64,000 nucleotides of DNA from Bipolaris cookei. Its lineage: Eukaryota; Ascomycota; Dothideomycetes; Pleosporales; Pleosporaceae. Every line of letters begins with the position of its first letter. The first letter of the stretch is position 1. Shown here piece by piece: positions 12,596 to 22,429 of the stretch. A program made the position numbers and the translations under genes. Location of the stretch: contig NRSV01000011.1 in assembly GCA_002286855.1 (NCBI GenBank), positions 558,001-622,000 of the forward strand, written 5' to 3'. The notes below the pieces were generated by a model, which saw nothing but the letters and a program-made list of their open reading frames with translations, ran no database searches and was not told the DNA's origin.

Positions 12596-12889
12596 GTGAG
12601 TGTTAGAGGTGATATGATGGGAATGATGGGTCATCCGTTGAGTCGATATGCGCAGGAAGGGAAGGTTTCAGCTGCTAATGACACTGAAGGTTTGATGCCA
12701 AAGAAGGTGGACTCATGGAGCTCGGGGAGGGGAGGTAGCAGTGATAGCGGACTACACAAAGATGTTGGAGATGAGAAGAAGAAGCAGACAGGAAAGAGGT
12801 TCAAGAACTGGATAAAGGAGTTTCTTCTAGCTGGGAATGTGGATGATGCGGTGAGCATTGCGTTCCCGAATGTTAAGAGTATAGCTTGA
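12596..12889 (+). CDS. Possible small basic protein, low confidence
   Basis: A 97-residue frame with a Lys-rich segment (DEKKKQTGKRFKNWIKEFL) and a Ser/Gly stretch. It could be a separate small gene or a downstream exon of the Cys-containing gene at 12255, but no convincing splice pair was found. The G-rich sequence before it (12545-12590) gives no promoter clue. No family is recognised. Confidence 0.25.
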   Translation: MSVRGDMMGMMGHPLSRYAQEGKVSAANDTEGLMPKKVDSWSSGRGGSSDSGLHKDVGDEKKKQTGKRFKNWIKEFLLAGNVDDAVSIAFPNVKSIA

Positions 12890-12978
12890 GTGGAAGTAAT
12901 ATAAGACTTCTGGTGTCAAGCTTCTTGTTGGTTGGTTTTCGCAGATAGAGAGAGACAGTGTGCAATAGGACAGTAACT

Positions 12979-12990
12979 TAGGCAAGTAGA
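12979..12990. repeat. 5' target-site duplication of the SINE-like element
   Basis: TAGGCAAGTAGA here is repeated exactly at 13168-13179, directly after the TAA-rich tail of the inserted element. Confidence 0.75.
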
Positions 12991-13167
12991 GCTACGAGCC
13001 TCACCTCGATTTAGATAGCCCCTCCCCCACCTACACCAAATTGATAAACCCACGTAGCTACCTGCAGGCCTTCAGCCTGCACGTCTTATATAGCCCTCGG
13101 GCTGAAACAGGACGTTAATCAACAGCAACAACAACAACAACAACAATAATAATAATAATAATAATAA
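12991..13167 (+). mobile_element. SINE-like retroposon with (CAA)n(TAA)n tail
   Basis: A 177-bp insertion flanked by a perfect 12-bp direct repeat. It ends in a tail that runs from CAA repeats into TAA repeats (about 13122-13167), the mark of target-primed reverse transcription. The body has no coding capacity. Two hairpins lie before the tail: GCAGGC/GCCTGC around CTTCA (13063-13079) and AGCCC/GGGCT (13092-13103), enclosed by an outer GTCTT/AGGAC pairing. The last ~100 bp before the tail match the 3' end of the 1.4 kb element ending at 17904. No convincing pol III A/B box pair was found, so it may be a 5'-truncated copy of the larger family rather than a true SINE. Confidence 0.7.
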
Positions 13168-13179
13168 TAGGCAAGTAGA
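13168..13179. repeat. 3' target-site duplication of the SINE-like element
   Basis: Exact copy of the 12-mer at 12979-12990, placed immediately after the TAA tail. Confidence 0.75.
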
Positions 13180-13701
13180 ATGTAATATTGTACTCGTACT
13201 CGAAACTTAAGTTGAACACATTGAGCCATAAGGGCACAGTGCCTAATGCTATATACTAAAGCTTCATGTGATATGCTCAGTTGCTCAGTATTACCAAGCA
13301 GCGCTGATCACTGAGTAGGTCACGTGATTGTGGCATGGTCTGGAAGGATTGCGGCGTAGCACATCCTTCAACTCCTTGAAACTGATTACTCGTAAGCAGT
13401 TTGCCTGTTGGGTTGGTATGGATCGTAACACCGAATATGGATGCTTAGATTTGGGTATGTGATTTAGGGAAAGGAAGAGGAGATATACGTTTATGGGTTA
13501 TAATGGCTATGAAGAAGCGATCTGGGATACACAATGTTGGATTTGAGGCAACTGGGTGGAGCTCATGTCCCCCAATTTTCTATCATACTACGCGCGAAGC
13601 TCAATTACACTACGTACGAGTCCCTATTATGCTACGTGCCATTCCTGAAAGGATACACTTGCCTACCTAGAAATCACAACGACTCAAATAATACCATCAA
13701 C

Positions 13702-16003
13702 CTACTCATTCTGAATGAACAACTTCGTCTCGAACCTCTCTCTCAATCTCTCATATCTCTGGACATCACCGACACTAGGCCGCACCGTTTTCGCTGCCTT
13801 GATAAAGTCCAGCTCCTCAATAAACTCACTTCGTCGCCTAAAGGCATGCTGACCCGCTTTGCGCAGCAGACTCTCCAGATCGGCACCAGAAAAGTCTTTG
13901 CACACGTCCTCGCGCCCAATCTCGGCCAGATCAGGGTTTATGACTCCGCGTTTACGAATGAGAGACCTGAGGATATCTACTCGCTCGCTTGGCTTGGGAA
14001 GCTCAACATAAAGAAGGGTTTCTAAACGGCCTGGACGTAGCATGGCTTCGTCAATCATCTCAGGACGGTTGGTTGCGGCGATGAGATAGATGCCGTCTCG
14101 CATGGAGAGGCCATCAAGTTCCGTTAGGAGCGTATTTACGACGCGAGCAGAGGCTTCGTGGAGTTCCGTGGAACGCTTCGGTACAAGTGCATCAAGCTCA
14201 TCGAAGAAGATGACGCATGGAACAGAGGAGCGAGCGCGCATGAAAACTTGGCGAAGTGCGCGTTCTGATTCTCCGACATACTGCAGACACAAAGTTAACA
14301 AAATATGATCGAGGAGTAGGGTCCTCGCTAGAATATCCGTTCAACTGAAAATACTGCCCAGTCTGTACACTCACCTTGTTCAATAGCTCTGGTCCCTTGA
14401 CGCTGATAAAGTTTGCCTTGGATTCGGCGGCCACGGCCTTCGCTAGAAGTGTCTTACCACAACCTGGTGGACCCCATAGCAACACTCCAGTGGGCGCTGA
14501 GATGCCGAATTTAGCAAATTTAGCCGGATCCTTGATGGGTTCGCAGATGGCCATCTCAAGTTCTTCCCGAACACCCCCGAGCGCACCCACATCGCGCCAT
14601 GTAGTGTCTGGTACTGTTGCGAAACCTTCTCGTTTCGACGAAGGGGTAATTGTTGGCAGAACAGCTTCAAAGGCCTCCATGGAGATGACTGTGTCTTCAA
14701 AACCTTCGGGACGCGGAGCCTCTGTGTCCTTCACTCGCTGAATCAACCGTCGAATCGACTTGTTCATGAGCGCTTCCGAATTAGGAGGCGCTTCGTTATC
14801 TATATCCATGGTACCTTCCGTGCTGGCTGCTTGCTTTTCGAGTGCCATACGATACTGATCCATCGACCAAGTTCCTGCTTTGCTCACAAGGTCTTTTAAA
14901 TCTGCACCAACAAAACCGGCGGTCCGCTTTGCCAATACGTCGAAGTCAACATCTGACGATAGCCTTGGTTCCCTTGTGAGAGCCTGAAGGATTGACTTGC
15001 GCATCGGTTCGCTTGGCACACCCATGTTGATTTCTGTGTCGAAACGTCCTCCACGTCGAAGTGCTGGGTCAAGACTGTCTGGGCGGTTTGTCGCTGCTAG
15101 CACAATAACCGGTTTTCCGTCATTACCCTCCATAGCCAGACTGTCCATGGAGATGAGTAACTGAGCCACTATTCTTTTCTCCATCTGGCTCTGCGCACTG
15201 TCACGTTTTGGCGCGATTACGTCGATCTCATCGATAAAGATTAGGCATGGCGCAACCTCTTTTGCCCTTTCGAAATGTTCGCGAATCTGTTTTTCTGACT
15301 CGCCTGACATACCGGATACGACAGAAGGACCAAGGATTTCGACAAATGGTACTCCGAGCTCGGCCGCAAAGGCCCTACTGATCGCTGTTTTGCCGCATCC
15401 CGGTGGACCATGGAGGAGTATGCCGCGAGGTATGGGGATTTTCCGATTGGCGTATTCTTGTGGACACAGCAAGGGCAGCACCAAATGCTCTTTGAGCTGC
15501 CCTTTGACCTTTTCAACACCTCCAAGATCCTCCAAGGTCACACCCGTAGGTGCTGCAGTCTCGATTTTACTCTCCTGGGCGGCTGTGCGTTTTTGTCGTT
15601 TGCTATCGCGCTCCTCCCTTGACTTGCCGCTGTCCCTCTTCTTGCTCTTTTCGCCATTAGTTGATTTGGATGTAGGCCATTGTTTAACGATCTGATGGTT
15701 CATCCAGTCGCCCGAAAGGTCTTTGGGCTCATCCATGGTGAAGTTTCCCTCGAGCCCAGCTAGTTCGTCCTCGTCGCCAGACTCGTCTTCCCGGATGACT
15801 TCAATTACCCGGTCAATAGAGTCTTCGAGCTGCTTCTTTGACCGCCTTTTCAAGCTGGAGTTTGACTTTTGGATATAGTCATATACTGTAGAGACCCGCA
15901 GCTTCAGGGGTGATTCTCCTTTATCGTCTAGGTATTTCTGGACCACCTGGTAGACGTCCTTATCCAAGCCAGCTTGTAGCGTGGGCCGGCCTTTAGAAGG
16001 CAT
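13702..16003 (-). CDS. RIX7: Rix7/NVL-type AAA ATPase, ribosome biogenesis, two exons
   Basis: Exon 1 is 16003-14375 and exon 2 is 14280-13702; the 94-nt intron starts GTGAGT and ends CAG. The product is about 735 residues. The N-terminal region (DVYQVVQKYLDDKGESPLKLR) resembles the NVL/Rix7 nucleolin-binding-like domain and is followed by a Lys/Arg-rich nuclear-localisation type stretch. The first AAA module has Walker A GPPGCGKT at 199-206 and Walker B LIFIDEID at about 254-261. The second has Walker A GPPGCGKT at 511-518 and Walker B VIFFDELD after the splice. Rix7 extracts factors from pre-60S particles in the nucleolus/nucleus. The frame extends a few codons upstream of 16003 without an ATG. 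Confidence 0.93.
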
Positions 16004-16482
16004 GAGTGTGAGATGAAACAAGTACCGATTGTGAATAAGATTAGATCAGTGTAGTGAAGGTAGCTACCAATAATAGTGAACAATGGTAGTTGACGAATGT
16101 GGTAGAAAATGGCGATTGGCAATGGCAGTTGAAGACAGATGCTGACAATGGCTTTTGGCAATGGTGTTTGAGAATGGGGCTTGACGATAGTCGTTGACAA
16201 TAGTCTCTGCTGATAGTTGTTACGACGGTGATTGTGGATGGACTGGACGCGCATAAAATAATTCGCGATTCTTATCGATAGCACTAGCGCGAGCCCTCTT
16301 TCCGCTCCAGGTCGCACCCCAGGACATCTCTAAAGTTATCTCTACCGTAGAAGGAGATAGAGTCATAGGGCCTTATTCACATGAATCTGCCGCACAATAA
16401 CCCACTTATAGACTCAGAGAGATCACGTCTTATGTATGAGTTTATGGTAAGAGACTCCCATCAACTGAGTTGCTTCCTATCT

Positions 16483-16497
16483 TATGGTGTGCTAACA
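16483..16497. repeat. 5' target-site duplication of the 1.4 kb element
   Basis: TATGGTGTGCTAACA here is repeated exactly at 17905-17919 right after the AATAATAATAA tail. Confidence 0.8.
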
Positions 16498-17904
16498 CAC
16501 ACACCAACTTTTAAGCTGAATTTTTTCATCGAAACTCGTCAATTTTCTATCGGATATAGGGGTAACACGTCGTGGGAAATCGATTAACGCCACCTCTAAC
16601 GTGTGCAGCCCTCTCGTTGAGGTGCTAGAGGGGGTATTGTCGATTTTCCCGCGACGTGTTCAAAATGCGAAAATCTTCGAGAACGCACGGATCGCCCTGA
16701 TGACTAATAGAAAGACTACCATACGAAAACAAAAACAATCGAAAAACACCAATAAAAATAAACCCCATTTAAACGCCAGGCTAGTCTTTGCTCGCCAGGC
16801 ACTCTATCCAAATGCCAAGACAGCCCTCGCTCGCTGCGGCACCCCATACCAAACGCTAAGGTAGCCTCTGCCTGCTACAATAGCACCCCATCCGAACGCC
16901 AAGACAGCTCTCGCTCGCTGCGGCACCATACCAAAACGCTAGAACAGTAGTTGTGAACTGTACTAGCAAATATCCAAACGCTAAGGTAGCCCTTGCCTGC
17001 TACAACAGCACCCCATCCAAACGCCAAGACAGCCCTCGCTCGCTGCGGCAACCAATACCAAACGCGAAGGCAGAACAGCCGTTTGCCCGCTACAACAGCA
17101 TCCACATCCTGTAATACCGCCAAAACAGCACTCGTATCGCTGTACTAGCACAAACATACCAAACGATAAGGTAGCCTCCGCTTGCTATAATAGAAACCCA
17201 TTCGAACGGTCCGAAAGCACTCGCCCGCTAAGGCACCACAACCAAACGCTATAACAGTGTTTGTTGTTTCTGTAATAGCACAAACTCCAGAACGCCAGAG
17301 ACACCTGCTCTGCTGTGGCACCCCACCAAAACGCTAGAACAGTAGTCGTGAACTGTACTAGCAAATATCCAAACGCTAAGGTAGCCTCCGCTTTCTATAA
17401 TAGCACCCCATTGGAACGCCGAAAGCCCTCGCGCGCTATGGCACCATACGAAACCGCTAGAACAGTAGTCGTTCAAACTATACTAGCACAAACATACAAA
17501 CGCTAAGGTAGACCCCGCCCGCTATAATAGCAACCCAGCAGAACGAGAGAGATACTCATTAAAAAACTTGAGAGGAAGACTCACTAAAAGTGAACGAGAG
17601 AGATACTCATAAAAACTAGAGAGAGTTACTCTATAAAACTAAACAAGCTGAAAATTTTTCCTTTCCCCTAAGAGAGCTCGCTGGAAGGCAACCTAGCCGC
17701 CCTACATCTACCCCTGTTACCAAACTGCCCTTTAGCACCAGGCGTCTAGAAAGCTAGTAATAGCTTAACTAGACAAAGGCCGAAGCACCATAGTCACGCA
17801 ATACAGCACAACGTACCAAATTGTAACTAGTTAGATAGAACGGCCTTTGGCCAAAGTCCTACATAGCCAACGGCCGATACAGGACTATAATGGAATAATA
17901 ATAA
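16498..17904 (+). mobile_element. Non-autonomous retroelement, 1407 bp, containing a minisatellite
   Basis: The element is bounded by a perfect 15-bp direct repeat and ends in a TAA-rich tail, so it was inserted by target-primed reverse transcription in plus orientation. There is no long open frame. Its 5' part (16498-16770) is unique sequence. The centre is a degenerate array of ~41-bp units (16770-17545). Then come two copies of GAACGAGAGAGATACTCA (17541 and 17592), and the 3' ~100 bp share homology with the SINE-like copy at 12991-13167. The shared 3' end can fold: GGCC/GGCC around TTT, and GTCCT/AGGAC enclosing GCC/GGC. It would need an autonomous LINE partner for movement, not identified here. 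Confidence 0.75.
16770..17545. repeat. Degenerate minisatellite, about 19 units of ~41 bp, with a three-unit higher-order pattern
   Basis: Units begin AAACGC or GAACGC. Three types recur in order: type A has GCTAAGGTAGCC then TGCTATAATAGCACCCCAT; type B has GCCAAGACAGCCCTCGCTCG then CTGCGGCACCATACC; type C has GCTAGAACAGTAGTCGTGAA then CTGTACTAGCAAATATCC. The A-B-C order gives a higher-order period near 125 bp. Copies are diverged and some are expanded or shortened. Confidence 0.8.
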
Positions 17905-17919
17905 TATGGTGTGCTAACA
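17905..17919. repeat. 3' target-site duplication of the 1.4 kb element
   Basis: Exact copy of the 15-mer at 16483-16497. Confidence 0.8.
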
Positions 17920-18087
17920 GTATTGTGCTAGATTAGGTTAGCGTATCTTGTTTCGGGCTTAGTGAATCGCCCATGGTATCGCGCTAACGGCCCATGATCG
18001 GGCGACCTGCCGGCACCAACCAAGGCATGGAGACCCGACTGCGAGGTCGCATGCGCACCTCCCAACGCTCATGGAGACGTCGATAAC

Positions 18088-18828
18088 ATGGGTAACTCAA
18101 ATAGCGCTAACAAGATCTCTGCCCAGGACAAGTGAGTTGCTCTTAGGTGTAATATAGCCGATGCTAATAAGACAGAGCGATCCTGGACATGAAGAACCAG
18201 CGGGACAAGCTGCGACAGTACCAGAAGCGCATCACTGTCCTTACCGATCGTGAGAAGGAGATCGCAAAGCAATGTCTGGCAAAAGGCGACACGAAGAGTG
18301 CGAAGCTAGCGCTGAGGAGGAAGAAGTATCAAGGGTCGCTGTTATCCAAGACAGACTCGCAGCTGGCACAGCTAGAAGTCCTTACGAGCGATATCGAGTT
18401 CGCACTTGTGCAGAAAGATGTCCTGTACGGGTTGCAACAGGGAACAGCTGTGCTGAAGGAAATCCACAAAGAAATGGGCGGCATAGAGAACGTCGAGAAG
18501 CTTCTTGGGGAGAACGAAGAGGCTCGGGCGTATCAGGAGGTATTAATACCCAACTGTTTCACTTTGTACTTACATATTGATACGCGCGCAACAGGAAATC
18601 AGCGAAATGCTTGCGAACAAAATGTCCAACCAAGATGAAGACGAAGTCGAAGATGAACTCGAGGCCCTCGAAGCCGAGGTTAACGGCACCAAGATGGTTC
18701 TGCCTGACGCACCTGAGGCACAACCGCAATTTACACCAGAGGAAAAGGCGCAGATGGCAAAGGACCGGGCAGCACGGAGGGCGAGAGAACGGGCTGCTGA
18801 GCAGGCTTCGCAACCCATGTTGGCTTGA
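18088..18828 (+). CDS. VPS20: ESCRT-III subunit Vps20 (CHMP6), three exons
   Basis: Exons 18088-18131, 18176-18539 and 18595-18828 give 213 residues. The introns are 44 and 55 nt with GT-AG ends. The start MGNSNSANKIS has Gly2 in an N-myristoylation context, as expected for Vps20/CHMP6. The Snf7-like core follows: basic helix 1 (AILDMKNQRDKLRQYQKR), a long helix 2 (AKLALRRKKYQGSLLSK) and an acidic C-terminal half (EDEVEDELEALEAEV) that would contact Vps4. Vps20 links ESCRT-II to Snf7 polymerisation on endosomes. The extremely short first exon explains why the start is easily missed. Confidence 0.95.
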
Positions 18829-19250
18829 TGAAGTATACAATGACGTAGGCATGGCATTAAAGCGCGGCGTTTGGGTGTTTCTGAGCATCATATGGAGGAT
18901 TCAGCGACACTACAGGTCTAACAACATGCCTGTACGCAAGTGTCTATTCAAAGACAACCCTATGGGTAGGTAGATACATTTACCACGTGCATAGAACCTT
19001 CGCGACAAGTCACGTTTATGAAAAATATCTTCTCCTTGGATGCGTTGCTATTTTATTTCCCCGCACATCTCTCTTAGCGATATATGAGAAAGACCAGGTT
19101 ATATGAATAGCGTCTCTGTTTGTGCTCATCTTCCCTTCCCAGTCTTCATCGCATCCGTGCCAGCTACCAAAGCTTCGTCCAAGCTACCCCGCCCCCACCA
19201 TCCACACCAGACCCGCATACATACAAACATCCACCAACGCGCACCCAAAC

Positions 19251-19907
19251 ATGTCGCACTCGCATTCGCACTGCCACGACGAACACCACTCCCACTCCCA
19301 CGGAGACGGCCATGATCACAGCGATGATATCACGCCCGCGCTCCAAAATATTCTCTACGAACAAATCGACTTCCCCAAGCTAGTCACGCTCAACGAAGAT
19401 GAATCCAACAGCGGCCGCGCCATCTGCCAGAAAACATGGGCCCAGCGCCTAGACCCAGAACCAGAACTCAAATCCAGCGCTGACGAGCAGCTCCTCATGA
19501 CAGTCCCCTTCACGGGCCAAGTGCGCCTGCACAGCATCATCCTGCGTACCAGCCCAAGCGGCTCGTGCCCCAAAACTCTCAAAGTTTTCATCAACGAAGA
19601 CGCCCTTGACTTCGAGACTGCCAGCGAGAAAGAACCCACCCAAGTGCTTGAAATCAACCAGACAAGCGAAGTCCAGGAGATTGGGGTCAAGCGTGCAAAG
19701 TTTGGCACCACGAGGTGTCTAGCGCTGTTTTTCGAGGATAACTGGGGCGGCGAGGAGGAGACGAGAATTAACTATTTGGCGTTCAAGGGTGATTATATGA
19801 AGTTGAATAAGGAGGCAGTTAGTGTTTTGTACGAGGCTGCGGCGAATCCGAGTGATCATAAGAATATTGTGGGGATTGGACAGGGAGTGGGCAGGAGCAT
19901 TCAGTAA
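19251..19907 (+). CDS. PITH-domain protein
   Basis: A single exon of 218 residues from an ATG in CCAAACATGTC context. The N terminus is His-rich (MSHSHSHCHDEHHSHSHGDG), likely metal-binding in character. The rest matches the PITH domain (formerly DUF1000), the proteasome-interacting module of thioredoxin-like proteins: LLMTVPFTGQVRLHSIILR, CPKTLKVFINEDALDF, and NWGGEEETRINYLAFKGDY near the end. The thioredoxin part of Txnl1 is absent, as in the PITHD1-type proteins. The frame is open upstream, but that part is low-complexity Pro/His and is not needed. Confidence 0.9.
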   Translation: MSHSHSHCHDEHHSHSHGDGHDHSDDITPALQNILYEQIDFPKLVTLNEDESNSGRAICQKTWAQRLDPEPELKSSADEQLLMTVPFTGQVRLHSIILRTSPSGSCPKTLKVFINEDALDFETASEKEPTQVLEINQTSEVQEIGVKRAKFGTTRCLALFFEDNWGGEEETRINYLAFKGDYMKLNKEAVSVLYEAAANPSDHKNIVGIGQGVGRSIQ

Positions 19908-20321
19908 ATCGATGTAGGTGATGGGCAACGCAGTCAGCATACGGGCAAGGGAGTTGAAGGTTTGTCAAAAGATACCATCATGTAGCATATATGTGCTAGG
20001 GGACATATCGCTCACTACACGGAATGCTAGTTATAATCATCACAGAATCGTTCCAGATCATTATAGGATCAGTCAAGTCGCTTGCATATTTTGACAGAAA
20101 GTTCGACATACTCGGCGTTTTTTCTTGTCGCTATTTCTCGTGGGTATCATACCATCATAGAATCCAAAACACAAAAAGGTTGCCAACCTTCTTTTTGCGT
20201 GCTGCACCAGTTATAACCATGCTTATACCATTTCTCCTTCCCGCCCTGGACATTTCTTGGCCTCAATTATCCTGGGATCTCCAAAATGATCCCTTTCCTC
20301 TCTCTTTTCGTATCCACCCGA
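19908..20321. other. Intergenic between convergent genes, no gene seen
   Basis: About 0.4 kb separating the convergent PITH and LSM8 genes. A short open frame here lacks motifs. It probably holds both 3' ends. Confidence 0.6.
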
Positions 20322-20703
20322 TCACGTGTGTTTCGTACTTCCCAACACTTCGCCATGGACTTTGCTCCAATCAATCTTGCCATCAATCTCCTCATCCACA
20401 CGTCCTACAACCGCCACGCTATCGCCGCGAATAATGTAAAGACCCAAGGGAACTTCTTCGCTAGGTATCTCCTCTTCTACTGGTCGTATGATGCGCTCTG
20501 TGGCTTCTTGGAGGACGAGGTTCATGCTGCCGTCGCAGGAGTGTAGGAGGCCGACCATGGTGCGTCCGTCGACTGTGAGGACGGATACGCGCTCTGTAGT
20601 GAAGTGTTAGTTTGGCTCAGTGAAAGACAGTGAACAAAGGAGTAATTTGCGTTGGAAGGAAGGAAACAGAGTGCGTACTGTTTAAGTAGGCGTTCAGTGC
20701 CAT
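20322..20703 (-). CDS. LSM8: U6 snRNA-associated Sm-like protein LSM8, two exons
   Basis: Exon 1 is 20703-20679 (25 nt, MALNAYLN) and exon 2 is 20593-20322; the 85-nt intron runs GTACGC to ACAG. The joined product is 98 residues. The Sm1 motif reads KRVSVLTVDGRTMVGLLHSC followed by DGSMNLVL. The Sm2 motif is PLGLYIIRGDSVAVVG. The sequence between them, EATERIIRPVEEEIPSEEV, and the tail VDEEIDGKIDWSKVHGE match LSM8 rather than LSM1. LSM8 completes the nuclear Lsm2-8 ring that binds the 3' end of U6 snRNA. The short first exon is the reason the gene looks truncated without splicing. Confidence 0.93.
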
Positions 20704-21936
20704 TATGAGAAGATAAGTTGATGTTTGGAGATCTCTGAAGCTGACGTAGGGCGAGCAAGCAAGCTATTGCTTCCGTATCCACAATCAGAGGCACAGTTTA
20801 TGGCCTCCTGTCTTCCGAGCCGGTGCAAGAGAACTTCACGAGAGGATCCGTAATTCCGTAGTCAAGCTGCTACTCAAAACGTCGAGCTAGAGCGAGTGGT
20901 CTGGCGGTCGGATTGCGCTGATATCCAAGTCGAATATCTGCCAGAGACACAGCTGATGATCTGAATGCACTCGGGTTTTTCCAGGAGTTCGTAAGGAAAA
21001 AGAGCGTATGGGCGTTGTCGGCCTTGCTGAAGACAGACAATGTACAACCAGCTCACGGTGGAAGCTCGACTTTAGAGAAGTCCGTGCGTTCGACCAATCA
21101 GCGTCCACTTCCTCCGCATGACTGGCAGCTTCACGGAGGCAGTAGGGCATACTTGTGCAATTGCCCCCATTAGTAACTGTGAGTTCGATTGGATTTGATA
21201 TATATGGAATGAATAAGATTCATGGTTTATAACCGAAATATTCCCTCCAGATGTTAGTTTCCATGCTAAAACTTTTCACTTCTGCAGGCCAAAAGTCTGT
21301 AAAAATCGCCTACAAGACATTCATCAGGTGCTCAGATCCGATTCTCAATTGTATCTTGCCATCTCATAACTATATTACTAGATTGGTGAGGGTTTGTATT
21401 GGAACTTGAGAAATTGGGTGCTCCGCGACGGTCACAGCGTCCGTCCATCAAAACCACCATCACAGTTAATAGCCTAATACCAGTATTTCCAATCTCGACT
21501 AATGATATTGCACCAAGAAACTTCTCAGCAGTACTCAACTCCAAGTTTTGATCATGCATCTTTCACCTATCCCTTCTCAAATCAAGTTTGCATTGTAAAT
21601 CTAGAACATCGAAGAACACCAAACCAAAGCCAAAGAACACAACAAAAGCATCACAAATATGGCTTACTAAAATCGCCAATGGACACCTAATTGACCATAT
21701 AAAACCAGCCAACAAACTCGAATACGCAAACTCTCATAGAATGCAGAGGCACTAAAAAACACTTCTATCATTCAGTTACACAAGCACATAACGATCAACA
21801 AGCGCCCCGAAAAAAAAACATGACTCTTCCAAATAGCAGACAAATACAAACAAGTATCTATCTAAGAGTGTAACCCTTTTTTCTTGCACTCAATCCTTGC
21901 TCTCCCTTTACCCAACATCCCACAACCAACACAACC
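20704..21936. other. Intergenic, no supported gene
   Basis: A 1.2 kb AT-rich stretch. Open frames on the minus strand (20874-21150) have no motif. Nothing else was recognised. Confidence 0.5.
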
Positions 21937-22277
21937 ATGTCCTACCCGCAAAACCCCAGCAACCGCATCAACCCCTTCACCTCCTCCCAACCAGCCCTTC
22001 CCACACCCACACCCACACCCATAAAACCCTTAACCAACCTCCCCCTCGTCTCCCACAACGAATGCCTCCACCTCCCCAAAGCAGCTCAGATCTCCTACAC
22101 ACACACACCTATATGCAACTCAAGCAGCACGTGTATCACGATCTAGCTAGTGCATGTGGCACAGCGCTGAACCAGCTGAAAAGCATGGATGAAGACGGAG
22201 ATTGGAAGGGCGTCATGATTCAGTTTAAGTGGAAATACGGGAAGTGGTGGGAGAGGGCTAGGGAGAGGGCGATGTAG
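21937..22277 (+). pseudogene. Small conserved-looking protein, frame broken at a CA microsatellite
   Basis: The frame starting at 21937 reads MSYPQNPSNRINPFTSSQP, then a TP-repeat stretch, then SHNECLHLPKAAQISYTHT, after which it degenerates at the (CA)n run (about 22097-22108). A second frame picks up there as TYMQLKQHVYHDLASACGTA and ends GKWWERARERAM at 22277. Removing one CA unit (or adding one base) would join the two parts into a single protein of about 112 residues with helical heptad-like character. No intron fits. It is either a frameshift allele at a slippage-prone repeat or a sequencing/assembly error. Function unknown. Confidence 0.55.
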
Positions 22278-22429
22278 GGGTTGTGAGACAGAAAAACCTT
22301 GGAATCATGATTTCTAACACTAGACTTTGCTTATGGGACAATTTGGATGGACATGATTTCCTTTCATTAAACTAAGGATTAATTTTACAAAATTCTGGCC
22401 TTATGCATAATACAGTTCGTTACACATGC

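Noticed and set aside
13063..13111. Possible hammerhead-type ribozyme in the retroposon 3' end (GAAAC near a GTC)
   Set aside because: The CUGANGA core element is missing and the second copy reads GATAC, so the required conserved core is not met.
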